Positions 42,048-53,163 of a DNA stretch of 64,000 bases are shown piece after piece. Under the pieces are notes generated by a model. That model saw nothing but the letters and a program-made list of their open reading frames with translations. It was not told the origin of the DNA and made no database searches. The position numbers were made by a program, and so were the translations under genes. The first letter of the stretch is position 1. Each line of letters starts with the position of its first letter. This DNA comes from CATQHW01 sp965215345. Lineage in GTDB: Bacteria > Spirochaetota > Spirochaetia > SZUA-6 > Bin103. The stretch spans positions 558,001-622,000 of the forward strand of contig CBDCDL010000001.1 in assembly GCA_965215345.1 (NCBI GenBank), given 5' to 3'.

Positions 42048-42953
42048 ATGGGAGCCCGTAGCCGGCTCTTCAGCACCGCGGACAGCACCAACCCCGGAGC
42101 CTTCACCGCGACCGACTGGGCGCTGTTCTGCTCCATATCGGCGATCTGGGGCGCGTCGTTCCTGCTCATCGACATCGCCCTGGATGCGTTCCGGCCCGGA
42201 CTGGTCACCTTTCTGCGGGTGGCCGGCGGGGCGGCGACGCTCTGGCTGGTTCCCGCGGCGCGCCGGCCGCTGGCGCCCGAGGACCGTCTGCGGGTGGTCG
42301 TGCTGTCGTTCGTCTGGGTGGCCGTGCCGTTCACGATCTTCCCGGTAGCTCAGCAATGGGTGAACTCGGCCCTGACCGGCATGCTCAACGGGGCGATGCC
42401 GATCTTCGCCGCGCTGCTGTCCACCGCGCTGCTGCGGCGCATGCCGCGGCCGGCTCGGCTCGGCGGGCTGCTGGTCGGCTCCGTGGGCGTCACGGCCATC
42501 GCCTGGTCGACTGCCGCACCGGGAGCCTCCAGCGCCACCGGCGTCGCGCTGATCCTGTGCGCGACGCTGTGCTACGGAGTGGCGGTCAACCTGGCCGTTC
42601 CCCTGCAGCAGCGCTACGGCGCGGCGCCGGTGATGGCGCGGGTCACGGCGCTCGGGGCGCTGTGGACGGCGCCGTACGGCCTGTACGGGCTGGGAGGCTC
42701 CGCGTTCGGCTGGTCCGCGCTGTTCGCGGTGCTCGCCGTCGGGATCATCGGCACCGGGATCGCCTACTGGATCATGGGCACGCTGGTCGGCCGCGCGGGC
42801 TCGGTCCGGGCCTCGTTCATCACCTACCTGATCCCGGTGGTGGCACTGGTCCTGGGCGTCGTGATCCGGGGCGACCGGGTCGGGGGACCGGCCGTCGTCG
42901 GTGTTATTCTGGCTACCATCGGCGCCCTGCTGGCTGCCCGCCGCGAACGCTGA
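42048..42953 (+). CDS. EamA/DMT-family transporter
   Basis: A 301-residue inner-membrane carrier with about ten hydrophobic helices arranged as two EamA halves (SAIWGASFLLIDIAL; LGVVIRGDRVGGPAVVGVI). The family exports or imports small metabolites. The ATG at 42048 is 9 bases behind the aldolase, so it probably moves a substrate or product of that pathway. Confidence 0.88.
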   Translation: MGARSRLFSTADSTNPGAFTATDWALFCSISAIWGASFLLIDIALDAFRPGLVTFLRVAGGAATLWLVPAARRPLAPEDRLRVVVLSFVWVAVPFTIFPVAQQWVNSALTGMLNGAMPIFAALLSTALLRRMPRPARLGGLLVGSVGVTAIAWSTAAPGASSATGVALILCATLCYGVAVNLAVPLQQRYGAAPVMARVTALGALWTAPYGLYGLGGSAFGWSALFAVLAVGIIGTGIAYWIMGTLVGRAGSVRASFITYLIPVVALVLGVVIRGDRVGGPAVVGVILATIGALLAARRER

Positions 42954-43063
42954 TCGACTTGGAGAGACGGCTGGAACGCAGCGAACAGCAGGCGCCGAAC
43001 GGACCCCGAGACCGACAGCGGCGAAGCGGGCATGATGTCCGTCACTCCGGGAGGAACAGGGAG

Positions 43064-43135
43064 ATGGGAGCGACAAACGTCACCGTTACCATTCGCAACC
43101 CCGCGGATCCGAGCAACCTGCGGAGCGGCCGCTGA
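43064..43135 (+). pseudogene. N-terminal stub of a clan AA aspartic protease
   Basis: A GGGAGG site precedes the ATG at 43064 and 23 codons reading MGATNVTVTIRNPADPS, the opening strand of retropepsin-like clan AA proteases whose next element would be the LVDTGA active site. The frame stops before it. The rest of 42954-43155 shows nothing convincing. Confidence 0.4.
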
Positions 43136-43155
43136 GCGACGGCGTGGGGAAGCGG

Positions 43156-45870
43156 ATGGCGGACGACCGGTCCCGGTGGATCCATCGGGGGTTCAATGCC
43201 TTCCGGCAAGGCGAATTCGACAATGGCGGCGACAATCTGTACGTCACCGCGGCCGGCGCCATCGAGTGGATCCATCGCACGGACACGAACGGCGACGGCC
43301 ACGTCGACCTGGTGTTCCCCAACTCGCACGGCTACGACGAGCGCGGGCCGACCTGGATCTACCGCCGGCCGCGTGCCGCCGGCGGGGAGTGGGGCAGGCA
43401 GGCGCTCCCCAACGACAGCGGCTGGATGAGCCGGGCGGTCGACCTGGACGGCGACGGGCGCCTGGACCTGATCGTCATCAACGCCGAGAACGGCGTCACC
43501 TCCGAGCTGGACTCCTACGTCTACTGGGGCGGCCCCGGCGGCCTGACCGGCGAGCGCGTCGAGCTGCCCACCGCCGGCGCCTACGACGTCGCCACCGCCG
43601 ACCTGACCGGCAACGGACTGCCCGACCTGATCGTCCCGTCGGCGTGGGTGGACCACCACAACGCCGGCGAGCCGCGGCCGTTGCACGTGTTCCTGCAGAC
43701 CGCCCCGCGCGTGTTCGAGGACGCCACCGAGCGGTTCGGCATCCCCGGCGTCGCCGCGCTCGCGGTCGCCTGCGCGGACCTGGATGGCGACGGCGAGCTG
43801 GAGCTGGTGGTGGCCAACTACCGTGCCGGGTTCGAGTACGACACCGACTCCTTCATCTATCGCCGGAGTGGCGACGGGTTCGCCGTGGACCGTCCGCTGC
43901 GGCTGCCCACCCACTACGCGATGCAGGTGGAGCTGGCCGACCTGAACGGCGACGGCGCGAGTGAAGTGATCTTCGCCGGCGGCGACCAGGTGCAGATCTA
44001 CTGGAACCGCGGCGGCCGCTTCTCACCGGACGACCGCACGATCCTGCCGGTCGAGGGCAACTGGACGCTGTTCACGCAGGGCGCCGTGCGCGTGGCCGCG
44101 GCCGACGTCGACGGCGACGGCCGCGACGAGCTGCTCGTGGTGACCCGCGACGGGGTGCAGATCCGGTCGGCAGCCGCGCTGGACCGGGTGCGCCGGACGC
44201 TGCCGCTGCCGAATTGCAGTTGGCTTTCCGCCGCCGACCTGGACGGCGACGGGCGCATCGACCTGATCGCCTCGCGGCTTGAGGACGGACGCTCCTACGA
44301 GACCGAGTCGGTCGTGTTCTGGAACGGACCGGAAGGATTGTCCGCAGGACGGGTCACCACGTTGCCCACGAGGGGCGCGATGGGCTGCACGGCCGCCGAT
44401 CTGGACGGCGACGGCCGGCCGGAGATCGTGTTCAACAACACGATGGCCGGGCCGTCGCAGAACGATCCCGACTTCCCGCTGTACGTCTACCCGGGCGGCC
44501 CCGGCGGCAGCTTCGACCCGCGGCGGCGGCTGGAGCTGCCGACGGGAGGCACCAACACCTACGTCCTGGCCGACCTCGACCTGGACGGCCATGCCGACCT
44601 GGTGTGCACGGGGCGGGACGGACTGCGGGTATTCCACGGCGGCCCGGACGGCCTGCGTCCCGACCGCTGCACGTTCCTCCCCGGCCTGGGGCAGTTCTTC
44701 CACTACGTGCAGGTCGGGGACTTCGACCGTGACGGCTGGCTGGACCTGCTGGGCGTGGCCTACACCTACGACGACAAGCCGGAGACGATGGCGGCCTCCT
44801 CCGTGATCTTCCACGGCTCGCCCGACGGTTTCTCCGCGGAACGCTCCACGGTGCTGCCCACCTGCTGCAAGGGCAACGCGCGCGTGGCCGACCTGTCCGG
44901 CGACGGCTGGCTGGACGTGGTGTTCTACAACCCGCGCGGCTACCTGGCCGTGTATCACGGCGGCCCGCACGGCTTCTCCACCGAGCGGATGAGCCGCATT
45001 CCGCTGGACCTGGGCGGCGACGGCAACGTCGCGGCGATCAACTGCGCCGACCTGACCGGCAACGGCTGGCTGGATCTGATCGTCGTGGTCATGGGCCACT
45101 ACACGCGCATGGAGTCCGGATTCCACATCCTGCACGGCGGGCCGGCTGGCTACTCGCAGGATCGCAGCGAGTACCACCGCACCGACGCCTCCAGCATCCT
45201 GCTGACCGTCGCCGACGTGAACGGCGACGGTCACCTCGACCTGCTGGTGCCGGCCTATTCCACGCAGTTCAGCCGCGTGCTGCCGGCGCACATCTACTGG
45301 GGCACGGCGCACGGCATCGACTACGAGCAGCCCACCGTGATCCCGTGCGACTCCTCCTGCGCCTTCCAGGTGGTGGACCTGACCGGCAACGGCTACCGCG
45401 ACGTGCTGACCATCTGCCACCGCACCGACCTCGGCCACCGGGTCGACTCGATGCTGTTCCACAACGGGCCCGACGGCCTGGACCTCGACCACCCGGTGCG
45501 GCTGCCGGGGATGGGCCCGCACCTGAGCACGCCGCGCGACTTCGGCAACGCCTTCACGCGCGAGCCGTGCGAGCGCTACCGCTCGCCGCCGTACGAGCTG
45601 GCGGGCAGGCGGCCGGTGGGGGTGGACTGGACCGCGGACACGCCGCCGCGCACGTCGGTCGAGCTGCAGCTCCGCTGGGCCGGGTCGCGCTCGGAGCTGG
45701 AGCGGGCCCCGTGGCGTGGCGCGGAAGGCGCGGGCACGACCTTCGGGCATCCCGGCCGCGTGGTGGGGTTTGCGGGAGCGCAGCGCTGGCTGCAGTATCA
45801 GGCCACCCTCACCTCGCTCGACGGCTGCAGCACGCCCTCGCTGCGCGAGGTAAGCGTCGAGCTGGTTTAA
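43156..45870 (+). CDS. FG-GAP/VCBS repeat protein with 14 calcium-binding-type repeats
   Basis: A 904-residue protein built of about 14 blades, each containing a DxDxDG-type loop (DTNGDGHVDLVF, DLDGDGRLDLIV, DLTGNGLPDLIV, DLSGDGWLDVVF and so on), the hallmark of integrin-alpha-like FG-GAP propellers. Each blade also carries a WNGPEGLS or HGGPDGLR type turn. About 120 C-terminal residues lack repeats. I see no signal peptide at the chosen ATG (43156; GTG 43144 possible), unusual for a family generally secreted. A scaffolding or adhesion role is likely; function unknown. Confidence 0.85.
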   Translation: MADDRSRWIHRGFNAFRQGEFDNGGDNLYVTAAGAIEWIHRTDTNGDGHVDLVFPNSHGYDERGPTWIYRRPRAAGGEWGRQALPNDSGWMSRAVDLDGDGRLDLIVINAENGVTSELDSYVYWGGPGGLTGERVELPTAGAYDVATADLTGNGLPDLIVPSAWVDHHNAGEPRPLHVFLQTAPRVFEDATERFGIPGVAALAVACADLDGDGELELVVANYRAGFEYDTDSFIYRRSGDGFAVDRPLRLPTHYAMQVELADLNGDGASEVIFAGGDQVQIYWNRGGRFSPDDRTILPVEGNWTLFTQGAVRVAAADVDGDGRDELLVVTRDGVQIRSAAALDRVRRTLPLPNCSWLSAADLDGDGRIDLIASRLEDGRSYETESVVFWNGPEGLSAGRVTTLPTRGAMGCTAADLDGDGRPEIVFNNTMAGPSQNDPDFPLYVYPGGPGGSFDPRRRLELPTGGTNTYVLADLDLDGHADLVCTGRDGLRVFHGGPDGLRPDRCTFLPGLGQFFHYVQVGDFDRDGWLDLLGVAYTYDDKPETMAASSVIFHGSPDGFSAERSTVLPTCCKGNARVADLSGDGWLDVVFYNPRGYLAVYHGGPHGFSTERMSRIPLDLGGDGNVAAINCADLTGNGWLDLIVVVMGHYTRMESGFHILHGGPAGYSQDRSEYHRTDASSILLTVADVNGDGHLDLLVPAYSTQFSRVLPAHIYWGTAHGIDYEQPTVIPCDSSCAFQVVDLTGNGYRDVLTICHRTDLGHRVDSMLFHNGPDGLDLDHPVRLPGMGPHLSTPRDFGNAFTREPCERYRSPPYELAGRRPVGVDWTADTPPRTSVELQLRWAGSRSELERAPWRGAEGAGTTFGHPGRVVGFAGAQRWLQYQATLTSLDGCSTPSLREVSVELV

Positions 45871-45886
45871 GGCGTACACTCTCCGC

Positions 45887-47707
45887 ATGGCAGAGCAAAC
45901 GCTGGTCGACAAGGGCCGCTACGTGGCGGCGGGGACGGTCGAGGACGTGCGCGCCAAGGGGGTCGTCCTGGTCCAGGGCGACGGGGTCACCATCGCCGTG
46001 TTCGCCGACGGCGACCGCATCGCCGCGGTGGACAATCGCTGCCCGCACATGGGCTTCCCGCTGCACCGCGGATCCCTCGACGACGGCATCCTGACCTGCC
46101 ATTGGCATCACGCCCGCTTCGACGTCGTTTCCGGCTGCGCGTTCGACCTGTTCGCCGACGATGTGCCGTCCTGCGAGGTGCGCGTCGTCGACGGGCAGGT
46201 GCTGGTCGCGCGCCGTCCGCGCGAGCACGCCGGCGCCGCGTTCTATGGCCGGCGCCTGCAGCGGGGGCTGGACATCGGCGTGGGCCTGATCCAGGCCAAG
46301 GCGCTGCTCGGGCTGCTGGACGAAGACCCGGACCCGTCCGGTGTGATCGCCACGGTCTCCGAGTTCGCCGCGCGCCGGCTGGCGAGCTGGGGCGAGGGGC
46401 TGGTGCGCCTTGCCTGCGTGGCCAACCTGGCGCCGTACCTGAGCGACGACACCCGCTACCTGGCGCTCTACTACGCGACCCGGCAGATCGCCGCCGAGGC
46501 GTCAGGGGCGGTGCCGCACCGCCTGCGCGGGGCGCTGGACGGCGACGGCCGCCGGCTCGAGGATCTCGCCGGCTGGCTGAAGACGTTCGTCGGCGCCCGC
46601 CACGCGGACGGGGTCGAGCGCACGCTGGCCACGGCGCTGCGCACGCTGAGCGGGCGCGCCGCCGCCGGCCTGCTGTCCGACGCGGCGGCGCAGCGTCTCT
46701 ATGCCGAGGGCGGGCACCTGCTGGACTCCTGCAACAAGGTGTTCGAGCTGATGGACCACATCGGCACGGACGACGCGGAGACGCACGTGGCGCTGCTGGC
46801 CGGCCGCATCGCCGCGGCGCGCGGTGAGGAAGAGGGGAGCGCCTGGCGGCACCCGGTCGACCTGGTGAGCGCCGCCCGCGATCTGGAGTCGCGGCTCCCG
46901 GAGTTGCTGGCGGCGGGCGAGGATGCGGCGCGCGCGAACGGGACCGCAGAAGCGGCGCAGGCGCGGGAGGTTTCCAGGCGCCTGCTTCCGGTCTTGCTCG
47001 GCGATGACGGCCGCGCGGTGCTGGAGGCGATCGGCGCCGAGCTGGCCGGCGGAACCGCCCCTCGCATCCTGTCGGCCGTGGTCGCCCATGCGGCGGGGCT
47101 GCGCCTGGCGCGCTTCTCGGCGTCCAACGACGTGGGCGACTGGTTCAGCGCCCAGCACACCTTCATCTTCGCCAACGCCGTGGACCGGGCGGTGCGGCGC
47201 AACCCGACGACGGGCGCGGTGGCGGCGATCGTGCAGGCGGCCCTGTCCGTGCACGCCGACCGGTTCCTGAACGTGCCGCCGGCCCGGCTGCCGGGCGAGC
47301 GGGACGGCCTGGACGCGTTGCCCGAGGACCACGACGAGCTGCTCGAACGGCTGCTCGACACCATGGATCGCCGCAGCACCCCGGGCGAAGCGGACGCGCT
47401 GACTGCCCGATACCTGCGCACCGGCGGCTCCCTGGAGCGGCTGATCGATACGCTGGCCCATGCGACGGTGCGCGAGGACCTGGACTTCCACAGCCTGCAG
47501 GTCCTCGAGGCGGCGGTCGCGCAGGGCCGGACCTGGGGGGACGGCCCCGAGCGGGAGCACCTGATGATCGGCGTGACCCGCAACCTGGCCGCGCAGTGTC
47601 CGACCCGGCGCGGCGGTCTGAGCACCGCCCTGATCGCCCGGCGACTGCATCGCGGCCAGGCGCTGTACGCCGAGGATGAGGGGGACGGCGACAGCGGGGG
47701 CGCCTGA
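45887..47707 (+). CDS. Rieske [2Fe-2S] protein with a large unassigned helical region
   Basis: The first 115 residues form a Rieske domain: cluster ligands Cys52-x-His54 (RCPHMGFPLHRG) and Cys71-x-x-His74 (CHWHHARFD). The remaining 490 residues are largely alpha-helical and rich in Ala/Leu/Arg, with His-containing blocks (AQHTFIFANAVDRA, DFHSLQVLEAAVAQGRTWG, REHLMIGVTRNLAAQ) that could form a second redox or metal site. I do not recognise a family for this part. It sits 17 bases after the FG-GAP gene and 11 before a PhyH gene. Confidence 0.8.
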   Translation: MAEQTLVDKGRYVAAGTVEDVRAKGVVLVQGDGVTIAVFADGDRIAAVDNRCPHMGFPLHRGSLDDGILTCHWHHARFDVVSGCAFDLFADDVPSCEVRVVDGQVLVARRPREHAGAAFYGRRLQRGLDIGVGLIQAKALLGLLDEDPDPSGVIATVSEFAARRLASWGEGLVRLACVANLAPYLSDDTRYLALYYATRQIAAEASGAVPHRLRGALDGDGRRLEDLAGWLKTFVGARHADGVERTLATALRTLSGRAAAGLLSDAAAQRLYAEGGHLLDSCNKVFELMDHIGTDDAETHVALLAGRIAAARGEEEGSAWRHPVDLVSAARDLESRLPELLAAGEDAARANGTAEAAQAREVSRRLLPVLLGDDGRAVLEAIGAELAGGTAPRILSAVVAHAAGLRLARFSASNDVGDWFSAQHTFIFANAVDRAVRRNPTTGAVAAIVQAALSVHADRFLNVPPARLPGERDGLDALPEDHDELLERLLDTMDRRSTPGEADALTARYLRTGGSLERLIDTLAHATVREDLDFHSLQVLEAAVAQGRTWGDGPEREHLMIGVTRNLAAQCPTRRGGLSTALIARRLHRGQALYAEDEGDGDSGGA

Positions 47708-47718
47708 GGGAGATCGTC

Positions 47719-48498
47719 GTGCTGGATCTGCAGACCTTCGCGCCCGGCGATCCGGCCGGCGCCGCGGCGGTGTTCCACCGGGACGGCCTGGTCGTCATCC
47801 GCGACGCGCTCACCCCGGAGCAACTCGCGCTCGCGCAGGCCGGGGCGCGGCGCGTGGCGGCCGAACAGATGGCGGCGATCCCGTTCGAGGAGGCGAACCG
47901 CGGCTATGCGCGCTATTCCTACGGGTTGCAGCTCCACCACCCCGAGTGGGCGCAGTTGATCGCGGTGCCGACGATCCTGCCGGTGCTCGATGAGATCTGG
48001 GGCTCCGAGGACTACATCTGCGGGCTCGGCGGCGGCGACTACTCCGCGCCCGGAGCGGAGATTCAGCACCTGCACGCCGACGTGCGCGACGACATCGCAG
48101 ACCCGCTGCAGCAGGTCACCATCTTCGATCTGCCGAGCCCGTTCATCGTCGTCAACTACGTGATGACCGAGTTCAGCGAGCGAACGGGAGCGACCCGCTT
48201 CGTGCCCAGCACGCACCGTACGCGCCAGAAGCCTCCCACGCTGGAGGAAGAACCGGAGCGCATGCGGCGGTCGTTCGTGTGCGCTCCGCCCGGCACGGCC
48301 ATCGTCCGCGACGTGCGCTGCTGGCACGGCGGCACGCGCAACAGCAGCGACCAGGTGCGCATCATGCTCGGCATCGGTTACTACGCGCCCTGGTTCCGGC
48401 AGGCGAGGATGGGGGGCGTGGTGCCCCGGTCGCTGTACCGGACGCTGCCGGCGCGGGCGCAGAGACTCGCGCGGTTCATCGTCGTCGACGACGCGTGA
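47719..48498 (+). CDS. PhyH-type Fe(II)/2-oxoglutarate dioxygenase
   Basis: A 259-residue hydroxylase. Iron ligands are His119-x-Asp121 (QHLHADV) and His203 (RCWHGG) and the 2-oxoglutarate arginine is Arg214 (QVRIML). It hydroxylates an unknown substrate. GTG start at 47719, with only 11 bases to the Rieske gene. PhyH, Rieske and sulfatase genes in one run suggest degradation or modification of one compound. Confidence 0.88.
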   Translation: MLDLQTFAPGDPAGAAAVFHRDGLVVIRDALTPEQLALAQAGARRVAAEQMAAIPFEEANRGYARYSYGLQLHHPEWAQLIAVPTILPVLDEIWGSEDYICGLGGGDYSAPGAEIQHLHADVRDDIADPLQQVTIFDLPSPFIVVNYVMTEFSERTGATRFVPSTHRTRQKPPTLEEEPERMRRSFVCAPPGTAIVRDVRCWHGGTRNSSDQVRIMLGIGYYAPWFRQARMGGVVPRSLYRTLPARAQRLARFIVVDDA

Positions 48499-48500
48499 GG

Positions 48501-49805
48501 ATGCCGTCACCCCCGAACATCCTGTTCGTCTTCACCGACCAGCACCGCTGGGACTGGGTCGGGTACGAGGGGCGGGTGCCGGTGCGCACCCCCAACCTGG
48601 ACCGGCTCGCCGCGCGCGGCGTGGCCTTCAGCGGCTGCCGGGTGGCAAGCCCGATGTGCGCGCCCAGCCGTGCCTGCCTGGCCGCCGGCGTGCGCTACGG
48701 CCGCTGCCGCGTCGCCGACAACCGCGCCGACGCCGATCCGGCGCTGCCGACCTTCATGCGGTCCCTGCGCGCGGCCGGCTACCGGGTGGCGATGTGCGGC
48801 AAGAGCGACCTGCACAAGCGCTCGCACCTGCACGGCCGCTACGGCTGGTCCAGCTTCCTGGGGCGGATGGGATTCACCGACACCCTCGATCACGCCGGCC
48901 ATCGCGACAGCGCCGCCGTCGCCGGCCGGACCGAGCCCATCGAGCCCTACCTGGCGTTCCTGCACGAGCACGGCTTGGCGGCGACGGTGCTGGACGACTG
49001 GGAGCGGCGCCGGCAGCACGACGAGGACGGGAAGGGGATCTCCGCATGGCCCTGCCCGCACGGCCGCTTCTTCCAGATCGACGACTTCACGGGACGGGCG
49101 GCGCTCGGCCTGCTCGACCGACTGCCGGCCGGGGAGCCGTGGTTCCTGCAGGTGAACTTCTCCGGCCCGCACCCCTATTTCGATGCCTGCCGGGAGTTGC
49201 TCGACCGCTACGAGGGCGTCGCGTTCCCGGAACCGGCCGACACACTGCCCGATTCGCACGACCACCAGGCGATCAGACGCAGCTACGCGGCCAAGATCGA
49301 AGGCATCGACGACTGGATCGGCTGGATCCGGGACGCCGTCGAGCGTCGCGGCGAGGCGGACGACACGCTGTTCGCCTTCTCGGCCGACCACGGCGAAATG
49401 CTCGGCGCGGGTGGGCTCTGGGACAAGGGGCAACCGCACGAGGGGTCCGTGCGTGTGCCGCTGGCGGTTTCCGGGCCCGGCGTCGATGCGGGACGCTGGA
49501 GCGATGCGCCGGTGGAGATGATCGATCTGGCCGCCACGTTCGTCGAAGCCGCAGGTGCGGAGCCGCCGACCGGCTGGGAGGCGTGCTCGCTGTGGCCACT
49601 GCTGAGCGGCCGAACGCGGCGCACCCGGCCGGTCACCGAGTCGGCATTCGGCGACTGGCGCCTGCGCACGGACGGGCGCTGGAAGCTGGTCGAGCGCCGT
49701 GCGGCGACCGCGGAGCTCTACGACCTGTGGAACGATGCCGCCGAGCGTCACGACGTTGCGGATCGACACCCCCGGATCGTCGATCGTCTGTCCTGTCCTG
49801 CTTGA
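48501..49805 (+). CDS. Type I sulfatase
   Basis: A 434-residue sulfatase with the formylglycine motif CAPSR (53-57), metal residues in LFVFTDQHRWDW and SADHGEMLGAGG, and the substrate-side lysine/histidine in CGKSDLHKR. No signal peptide. The ATG at 48501 is 2 bases after the PhyH stop, so they form one operon. The second sulfatase in this window is at 35604-37112, about 35% shared only at motifs by eye. Confidence 0.9.
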   Translation: MPSPPNILFVFTDQHRWDWVGYEGRVPVRTPNLDRLAARGVAFSGCRVASPMCAPSRACLAAGVRYGRCRVADNRADADPALPTFMRSLRAAGYRVAMCGKSDLHKRSHLHGRYGWSSFLGRMGFTDTLDHAGHRDSAAVAGRTEPIEPYLAFLHEHGLAATVLDDWERRRQHDEDGKGISAWPCPHGRFFQIDDFTGRAALGLLDRLPAGEPWFLQVNFSGPHPYFDACRELLDRYEGVAFPEPADTLPDSHDHQAIRRSYAAKIEGIDDWIGWIRDAVERRGEADDTLFAFSADHGEMLGAGGLWDKGQPHEGSVRVPLAVSGPGVDAGRWSDAPVEMIDLAATFVEAAGAEPPTGWEACSLWPLLSGRTRRTRPVTESAFGDWRLRTDGRWKLVERRAATAELYDLWNDAAERHDVADRHPRIVDRLSCPA

Positions 49806-49938
49806 AGGCGCACGTTGCTCGGCGGACGCTGTGAGCAGACGTGTCGACCGCGCACGCGCCGGGCGGGATTCATGGTGGGCTCCGCCTGCATTGGTGTCGA
49901 ATCAACCGGAAGGGCAACACTCGCGCGGGGCTTCGCCG

Positions 49939-51786
<1,848 letters not shown>

Positions 51787-51858
51787 GCGGTAGCCGCGAA
51801 TGTGCTACCGGCCGCGGGTCTCCGCCAAGCGGCCGTGAAGCGGTAGACTGATCGGCAT

Positions 51859-53163
51859 ATGCATGCGACCAGTAACGACACCGACCGGCTGGCGATCGAC
51901 GGCGGCACGCCGCTGGTGACGGAGCTGCCCGAGCGCGGCCTGATCGGCGCGGAGGAACGCGCCGCCGTGCTGGGGGTCGTCGATCGGGCGATCGCCGCCG
52001 GCGGCGCCATCGAGTACGGGGGGCCGGAGGAGGAGGCGTACTGCGCCGAGTTCGCGGAGACCCTGGGCGGCGGGTACGCGGACGCGGTCAACTCGGGCAC
52101 CGCGGCGCTGTACGTCGCGCTGCGGGCGCTCGGCGTGGAGCCGTTCACGGAGGTGGTGGTGCCGGCGATCACCGACCCCGGCGGCATGATGCCGGTGCCG
52201 CTGCTGGGCTGCATCCCGGTGGTGGCCGACACCGCACCGGGCTCCTTCAACTGCGGCCCCGAGCAGATCGAGGACGTGATCGGGCCGCTGACCAGCGCCA
52301 TCGTGGTCGCCCACATCGCCGGCGAGCCGGTGCGGATCGAGGCCGTCGCCCGTCTTGCCGAGCGCCACGGCGTGCCGCTGATCGAGGACTGCGCGCAGGC
52401 GCACGGCGCCGCCATCGGCGGCGCGCCGGTCGGGAGCTTCGGCACCGTCGCAACCTTCTCGACGATGTGGGGCAAGCACCACTCGACCGGCGGGCAGGGC
52501 GGCGTGCTGTTCACCCGCGACGGGGAGCTGTACCGGACGATCCGCGGCGCCGCCGACCGCGGCAAGCCGTTCGGGGACACCCTGCCGGCGGGCCGCAACT
52601 ACCTGGCGTCTCTCAACTTCAACCAGGACGAGCTGAGCGCTGCGATCGGCCGCGCGCAGCTCGTCAAGCTGCCGCCGGCGGTGGAGCGTCGCCGCGCGTT
52701 CGTACGCGCGCTGGCGGAGCGTCTCTCCGACGTGCCGTCGGTGCAGGTCCCGGAGCTGCCCGGCGGCGCCGAGCCGTCCTGGTGGTTCCTGCGGCTGCGC
52801 TACCGCCCGATGGGCGGCTGGGACAAGGAGCGGTTCTGCGCGGCCCTCGCCGCCGAAGGCGTGCCGGTCACCCCCACCTACGCCGCGCTGCCGGCCACCA
52901 GCACCTGGTTCCGCGAGCGGCAGGTGTTCGGGAGGCGGAGCGGCTTTCCGTGGACGGCGGCCGAATACCGGGGCGATCCGGATCGCGTCTTCCCGTGTCC
53001 GAACGCCCACGCGGCGGTCGCCGAGCACTTCACGCTGCCGGTGCGCGAGTCGTGGGGCGAAGCGGAGGCGGCGAAGATCGCGGCGGCGCTGGCCCGCGTC
53101 GACCGCGCCGCGCGCCGGCCGGGAAGCGCGCAGGGCTCAGAGACCGTCAGCGGGTTACACTGA
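51859..53163 (+). CDS. DegT/DnrJ/EryC1/StrS-family PLP aminotransferase
   Basis: A 434-residue sugar aminotransferase-like enzyme. The Schiff-base lysine 206 lies in STMWGKHHSTGGQGG, NSGTAALYVALRALG binds the cofactor phosphate and VPLIEDCAQAHG holds the PLP aspartate. It makes amino sugars or related amines, or acts as a 3-amino-5-hydroxybenzoate-type synthase. The ATG at 51859 is close to the divergent typA start. Its 3' end overlaps the convergent YbdK gene by 9 bases. Confidence 0.9.
   Translation: MHATSNDTDRLAIDGGTPLVTELPERGLIGAEERAAVLGVVDRAIAAGGAIEYGGPEEEAYCAEFAETLGGGYADAVNSGTAALYVALRALGVEPFTEVVVPAITDPGGMMPVPLLGCIPVVADTAPGSFNCGPEQIEDVIGPLTSAIVVAHIAGEPVRIEAVARLAERHGVPLIEDCAQAHGAAIGGAPVGSFGTVATFSTMWGKHHSTGGQGGVLFTRDGELYRTIRGAADRGKPFGDTLPAGRNYLASLNFNQDELSAAIGRAQLVKLPPAVERRRAFVRALAERLSDVPSVQVPELPGGAEPSWWFLRLRYRPMGGWDKERFCAALAAEGVPVTPTYAALPATSTWFRERQVFGRRSGFPWTAAEYRGDPDRVFPCPNAHAAVAEHFTLPVRESWGEAEAAKIAAALARVDRAARRPGSAQGSETVSGLH

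Noticed and set aside
40728..43076. 782-codon minus-strand frame opposite the aldolase and exporter
   Set aside because: Repetitive Arg/Gly/Ala/Asp sequence without any motif; antisense of intact genes.
44023..45912. 629-codon minus-strand frame
   Set aside because: Antisense to the FG-GAP repeats. Periodicity of the repeats creates an apparent pattern on the other strand.
49806..49938. Small genes between the sulfatase and typA
   Set aside because: Only antisense or Arg-rich frames; nothing with a start signal.
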